A DNA stretch of 39,680 nt from a virus. Made by a program: the position numbers and the translations under genes. Shown here in pieces: positions 35,211 through 39,680 of this stretch (the first letter of the stretch is position 1; every line of letters starts with the position of its first letter). Location: IMG/VR virus record IMGVR_UViG_3300038463_000246, positions 1-39,680 of that record. One strand, 5' to 3'. The notes beneath the pieces were generated by a model that made no database searches, was not told where the DNA came from, and worked only from the letters and a program-made list of their open reading frames with translations.

Positions 35211-38054
35211 AAGGAAGTTTAAGAATTCACGTTCCATAGCCCCCATTGCAGCTCTATCACTGGTGGGTATACATCGGCGCATGCGCCCAAAATAGTTACG
35301 TATCCAACACGGATTGTTTGCTCTTTCTCTCAGAGCTTGCTGTAGTACTGGTATTCCTGGATACGTTTCAAATATAGCATTAATAACATCTTGCGCTTCT
35401 TGCACAGTGATGTTAATGCCCTCTTCGCCGCACTTACGCGCACAGCTCTCTGCAGACTGGCCGTATTCTATACCGAATAAAATTGACTTCGCACCCACGC
35501 GAAGTCCAGGTTTACCAATGCTTCGCAACCCGCTTTTCGTAGGCTCGCAATCCAACCTGAATGAGCGACAAGCTACACGCGCGTGCATATCATAGTAGTT
35601 CGGATCACTCTCGGGTAAGTTAGCTCTTCTGCAGTGATCCAACATCGTAGCATCCCTGGCGAGTACAGCCATGAGCATGAGCTCTGCGCCTTTATAGTCT
35701 CCGCTAAGTAACACTGTCTCATCGCCGTAGCTAGGATCGTCGTTAGCGGTTATACAAGAACGCACCGGGTACTTATAGTTGCTACCCAGTATGCGTCGAT
35801 AGTCGTCCTCGCGCTTGCTACTAAGTGCCTGAAGATTAGGACGTGCGCTACTGGCTCTGCCAGTCTCTTTGACTTGCACAAAAGTAGACCTAATACGACT
35901 ATCCTGGCAGATATATTTACCAAGACCGCCGCCGTATACGCGTCTCCCGTACTGCATGACTAGCTCTGCGCCCTTGCGCTTAGGCTGTCGAAAGACGCTT
36001 TTATTTACCTGGTCTATCAGCCTAATATCGCGCAGTGCTCTGGCTAGCGGGTGGCGAGCGCCTAAGATACCCAGGGTTTCTTTGTCTGTATTGGGACTGT
36101 ACTTAGCAGTTTCTCCCCTAGCCTCGACCCAATCCCACGCTTTGCTTTTGCCAGTGCTCTTTACTGGACGCAAGCCTAAGGACATTGCGCCTGGAGGTCT
36201 AGTACGAATCCTGGCACCCGTCTCTTTATCTATCTTTGTCGAATACTGTTCGCCAAAGAGAAACTCGATACTTTGCTGTGAGGAACGTGGATTGAAATCG
36301 GGCCACCTAATAGCTGTACGCAGCTCATCTAACTTTGCTTTACTAGCTTCGCTGAATAGATCGGTCAGCTCATCTATGCGCTGCGGGTCTACTTTTATAC
36401 CAGCACAGCCCATCTCATTAAACGCGGGAAACGCTTGCATAGAGACGTGGAATGCGTGCCAACACTCGTTACCAAACTGGTCTGCGTCTAGTAGTTGATT
36501 ATTATGCAGCTCTGCCAGTCGCCACGAAATAGCGCTATCCTTCGCTGAGTAAGGGTACAGGATTTCATCAGGCACTTCGCCGTAGCCAGCTAAATCTTCC
36601 TGCTTAATCTTATTCTCGGCACAGTATCTATGCTTCCACTTTGCTATATCCACGTCCCACCTATCGGTGCCGCAGAGCCGCGAACCCATTACTTCCAGCT
36701 TGTAATCCCCGGTCTCGTTACACGCGTGCTGCGCTAGCGCTACGTCGTACACACCTGGGTAGTTACCGCCCTTGAACTCCTCAAAGTTACCGGGCACTCG
36801 AATCCGCCGGTGGACGTTTAAGCCGTTATACAGCAACCACGGCAAGTCAGCGGCGAGGAAACTGCCGATCATCTGTACGTCGTCCCTGTCGAGCAGCCGG
36901 TTTAGTTGGCGCATTGCCCCGGGTAGGGAAGGCGCAAACGCGGGTGCGCCACCTTGGTGCCGCAAGACAATAATCACCGCGAACTTGCCGTTGGCGGAAA
37001 TCTGGATAGTGCGCAGGTAGGAGCCTGGTTCCCCGGGGTGGTTACCGTGCCACTCGCCGTCTATGGCGATCTTCTTTAGCCCAGGTGTTCGTAGGATAAA
37101 ATCCACGTGCTCTGCGAGGTCACGCTCTTTATAGACAGCTGTCCAGGTGACGCTCTTATCCGAGGAGACTGCAAAGTCGTTGCCCTTGATAAGCTCTACG
37201 AAGTTGCGCAGCGCAGATTCGAATCCTGGGTAGAGTTCGGTAGTGCGCAAGACCGCAGCGGGGTGGGTGACCGCCATGACTTTCATCTTGTGTACAATTT
37301 CTGGCTCACCCAGATCGTGTAGGGGCACTGATATCTCAAGGTACCGCCCGATCATGTTGCCCACCGAGTAGCCTTGCCCGCAAACCGCCTTAGTGGCTTC
37401 TGCGCCGAGGCAAAGCACGTAGTCCGGGCGATTCAGCCGGAACTCTTGGTGTAGAAGGGGAAGGCAGTCCTTAATCCACGCGGCGGGCATCTGCCCGGTG
37501 ACCGCGGAGGGCATCGGCCACCGACAGAGATTACACATATACCAGTTGTTGAGCTGCTCCTCTGGCACCCCCAGACGGATCAGGGTAGTACGCAGCTCTT
37601 CTCCGGAAGGTCCGGTGTAGTTACGCCCCTGCTGTACTTCGTCTGCACCTGGCATCTTGCCAACAACCATAACTCGCGCACCGCCCGCGAGGAGCTCATC
37701 TGGTACAAAAGTGGGTCCAGAGGCTTCGTCGCCCCAGAGGTGCCCAGGGATTAGACGCACCGTGTCTGCTTGCCCCTTGAGCTTAATAGGCAGAGTGAAG
37801 TCTGCGTCGTACAACGCGCGTAGGTACAGCTCATTTAAGGTAAACGAGATATCTACAACGCGCTTATTTTTACCCTTGCCCTCGGTGGTAACCGGAGCAA
37901 CACCATCTATCGCGAGCGCGTGTTCTATAAAACTTGGACCCGCTGGTGGCATTCCCGGGGAGGTCAGAGGGTACATGGGGTATTTACACGCGTTTACGTT
38001 ATTCGTATCGCCGCGAAAGATAGCTTCGAGGTCTGCGCTGTTGAGATCAAGCAT
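35211..38054 (-). CDS. DNA polymerase, family A with N-terminal UDG-like domain (5' exon)
   Basis: 948 residues before the intron. Residues about 128-290 form a family 4/5-type uracil-DNA glycosylase-like domain (VMVVGKMPGADEVQQGRNYTGPSGEEL; YVLCLGAEATKAVCG; VTHPAAVLR). The usual Glu in 'GEaPG' is Lys, so activity is uncertain. Residues about 328-510 form a DnaQ-type proofreading exonuclease (AIDGEWHG; MIGSFLAADLPWL; YSAKDSAIS). Polymerase domain from about 540: TGRASSARPNLQAL, motif A LLSGDYKGAEL (Asp 786), motif B RVGAKSILFGIEYGQ. Motif C is in the 3' exon. Together 1060 residues. It follows the ParB-like gene by 0 bp. Confidence 0.92.
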
Positions 38055-39035
38055 TTATGTACGCCGAAAGTTAGTAAAATTCAACGTGCCAGTAGGCTGT
38101 CGTGACGTTCGTTTTGATGGTGCCTTACCGTTAAACAACTCTGCATTTTTGGGGCGCCAGCTACACGATGTCGTACCGTCCATGAAATGTTTAATCGCGT
38201 ATTCGGTCCACTGGTATGCGAGTTTGCGATCCGTGCCAGTGCCAAAATCAAGTTTTGCTAATTTCGTATGCAACGTGCCCGCGATAGCATCCGTTGCAAT
38301 ACTATTGTACTGCCCGGTTGGTAAGATTTCGCAGAATTTCTTGAGCCGCACCAGTTTCGATGGATGGTCTTCGTAGTAAAGATATGCTTTCAGGATAGCG
38401 CCACGCGTAGCTACACTAGCCGTAACGTTCGACTCGCGCTTTACGTTTTTTCTGACAAAGGCTAGTCCTTTTGCATACGTCGGCAGTTGCTCGAGTTGCA
38501 CGAGTTTATCTACTTTGTGTGCGAATCTATCAAATCCGTTGATTACCTGCGCGACAAGCGACAAGTCATCAGCCTGCCCGTCAGTTTGCGAAAGTTTTAA
38601 CAGATCTGCGTTTGATATTGGACGAGACAAGCCTTCTACCAATATCTCTTCGTCGGTCCAGCCGAACTCTACGCGCACAACTGCCCTCTTGTCCGTTCTA
38701 CTTATGCCTTCCAGCGTATGGAAGCCGCCACAAGTAAGTCCTTCTGTATTAACCAGGACGCGTGCTACGCCGTCTACGTGCGCACCTCTGTTTACGGAAT
38801 CTGCGTAAGCTGCAACTGTGCTTTCGGCAAGGCGTCGACGTGCTTCGACACCCTTAGCATCAGCGGCACGGCTGCAAGCTGCATTTATTGCGTAGTCCCT
38901 AGCCCACTTGCGTCCAATAAAAAATGGCTGTCCCTGCGCAGCAACGCCAACAGCGTCTAGCCAATCTTGATATTCCTGCGGAAACGATGGAGGACCTGCC
39001 GGTTCTTGTCGTTGCGTAGCAACTGAAGTAGTCAT
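38055..39035 (-). CDS. ParB-like phage protein, second family member
   Basis: 326 residues from ATG 39035 (an upstream TTG is unlikely). It shares the layout of the 1-529 gene: AAYADSVNRGAHVDGVARVLVNTEGLTCGGFHTLEGI in place of 'm..G.W......i.fd..G.l..GqHRL.Ai', then RPISNADLLKL and a helical C-terminal domain (ILKAYLYYEDHPSKLVRLKKFCEILPTG ... AYQWTEYAIKHFM). The GQHRL centre is replaced by GGFHTLEG, so any catalytic or nucleotide-binding role of the ParB fold may be changed. It sits between primase and polymerase, supporting a replication-linked role. The 46-bp gap upstream holds a weak ACCAAT/ATTGGT hairpin. Confidence 0.7.
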   Translation of the reverse strand: MTTSVATQRQEPAGPPSFPQEYQDWLDAVGVAAQGQPFFIGRKWARDYAINAACSRAADAKGVEARRRLAESTVAAYADSVNRGAHVDGVARVLVNTEGLTCGGFHTLEGISRTDKRAVVRVEFGWTDEEILVEGLSRPISNADLLKLSQTDGQADDLSLVAQVINGFDRFAHKVDKLVQLEQLPTYAKGLAFVRKNVKRESNVTASVATRGAILKAYLYYEDHPSKLVRLKKFCEILPTGQYNSIATDAIAGTLHTKLAKLDFGTGTDRKLAYQWTEYAIKHFMDGTTSCSWRPKNAELFNGKAPSKRTSRQPTGTLNFTNFRRT

Positions 39036-39081
39036 ATGCTTTCTTGTTCTTGAGATGTTTATCCTGTGACAAACCAATATT

Positions 39082-39680
39082 TTAATTGGTATCGCGCCCG
39101 AGCAGGTCTATCCTACACTCATCAGCCGCGGCGAGTACTGCCGTCCAGAACTCTTCATTAGGTATACTAGCGGGGTCACCGCTAGGTAATAGCATAGGAA
39201 CTACATCCATCTTGCTTTCGAGCATCATCTTTGCGCGCTCAACATACTCGTGTGCGTCGCTATCGTAAGCAATAACGACCTTTTTCCAGTTTTGGTATAT
39301 AAGCTCTGCTTGGCTAAAACTCAACGTCTTGCCAAATGTGGCTATAGCGCCAACACCCACGCGCCAAACGTCAGTAACTCCCTCGACAACAATGCAGAAC
39401 GGCTCACCTACAGCTTGGTCGTAGCCGTACAGCATTGAGGTCTTAGGCATTCCTGGCAAGTTGTAGTACTTGGGTATGTGGCGTGCGCCCCAGTCACACT
39501 CGAACGGTGCACGTGCCTGCCACCCAACACATTCGCCGTTCATGGTAACTGGTGTAATGATCCGCCCGTTTACTAGTGGATACTCCGCTGCGGCTTCTTC
39601 GCAGTACGCCACGTCCCAGACACTACCGAGCTCTTTAGGGTCAAAGCCCCGTCCGCGCAAGTACTCGCACGCTGAGTGGT
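39082..39680 (-). CDS. DnaG-type primase, TOPRIM part, partial (N-terminus off the right edge)
   Basis: The frame is open to the window edge (about 198 residues visible, beginning near HSACEYLRGRGFDPKELG, typical of the segment before TOPRIM in primases). GRIITPVTMNGECVGWQARAPF and IPKYYNLPGMPKTSMLYGYD lead into TOPRIM motifs CIVVEGVTDVW (Glu) and VVIAYDSDAHEY (D-x-D). It makes RNA primers at the phage fork. No helicase domain is visible after TOPRIM; the protein ends about 80 residues later, so it is probably a stand-alone primase. An internal TTG at 39660 is not the real start. Confidence 0.85.
   Translation of the reverse strand, partial: HSACEYLRGRGFDPKELGSVWDVAYCEEAAAEYPLVNGRIITPVTMNGECVGWQARAPFECDWGARHIPKYYNLPGMPKTSMLYGYDQAVGEPFCIVVEGVTDVWRVGVGAIATFGKTLSFSQAELIYQNWKKVVIAYDSDAHEYVERAKMMLESKMDVVPMLLPSGDPASIPNEEFWTAVLAAADECRIDLLGRDTN

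Noticed and set aside
37195-37225. tRNA T-arm-like GATTCGAATCC
   Set aside because: It is in frame inside the polymerase (LYPGFESALR) and has no other tRNA arms nearby.
33932-38054. DNA polymerase as a broken pseudogene with an unrelated downstream fragment
   Set aside because: Readable group I splice sites, P1/P4/P7 pairs and exact in-frame joining make an intron the better explanation.

Overview
The window looks like one block of a tailed double-stranded DNA bacteriophage genome. Every gene I can support reads leftward on the minus strand. Genes are tightly packed, with many TGATG or ATGA stop/start overlaps, and replication genes sit beside a virion gene (a portal-like protein). Base composition is GC-rich by eye and was not computed. 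The group I intron and the polymerase 3' exon look visibly AT-richer. The host is bacterial. Signal peptides, lipoprotein signals and a periplasm-like protein on the left suggest a diderm host. The 2757-3896 protein and the Ala-repeat proteins remind me of planctomycete proteins, but that is only an impression.

Right part (about 22.5-39.7 kb), replication, recombination and nucleotide metabolism: a partial DnaG-type primase (TOPRIM), a ParB-like phage protein, a DNA polymerase with an N-terminal uracil-DNA-glycosylase-like domain, a RecA-like recombinase, ThyX, a HAD-type phosphatase, a DEDDh exonuclease and a RuvC-like resolvase, with many unknown small proteins between. The polymerase gene is split by a 940-nt group I intron carrying an HNH endonuclease. 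The P4 and P7 pairings and both splice sites can be read directly, and splicing restores an in-frame 1060-residue enzyme.

Middle (about 8.2-22.5 kb), virion and accessory genes: a portal-like protein interrupted by two separate LAGLIDADG inteins, a GT4-like glycosyltransferase, a SEC-C protein, large unknown proteins, and a cassette of small genes. Two of these are tandem paralogues with long Ala-rich repeats. Five consecutive genes there end in a KE-x-K-type tail whose codons form the ribosome-binding site of the next gene.

Left part (0-8.2 kb), short transcription units with secreted proteins, lipoproteins, a tRNA-like sequence, a possible structured small RNA and a sigma-70-like factor. 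Each unit starts at a repeated promoter-like element (TTAAAA, about 15-20 nt, GGCAT, then a TA-rich run) lying just after a terminator whose T-run continues into TAGCTAT. One copy lies upstream of the sigma gene itself. A phage sigma factor serving its own promoter family, with autoregulation, is the most interesting system-level inference here. It is not proven by the sequence.
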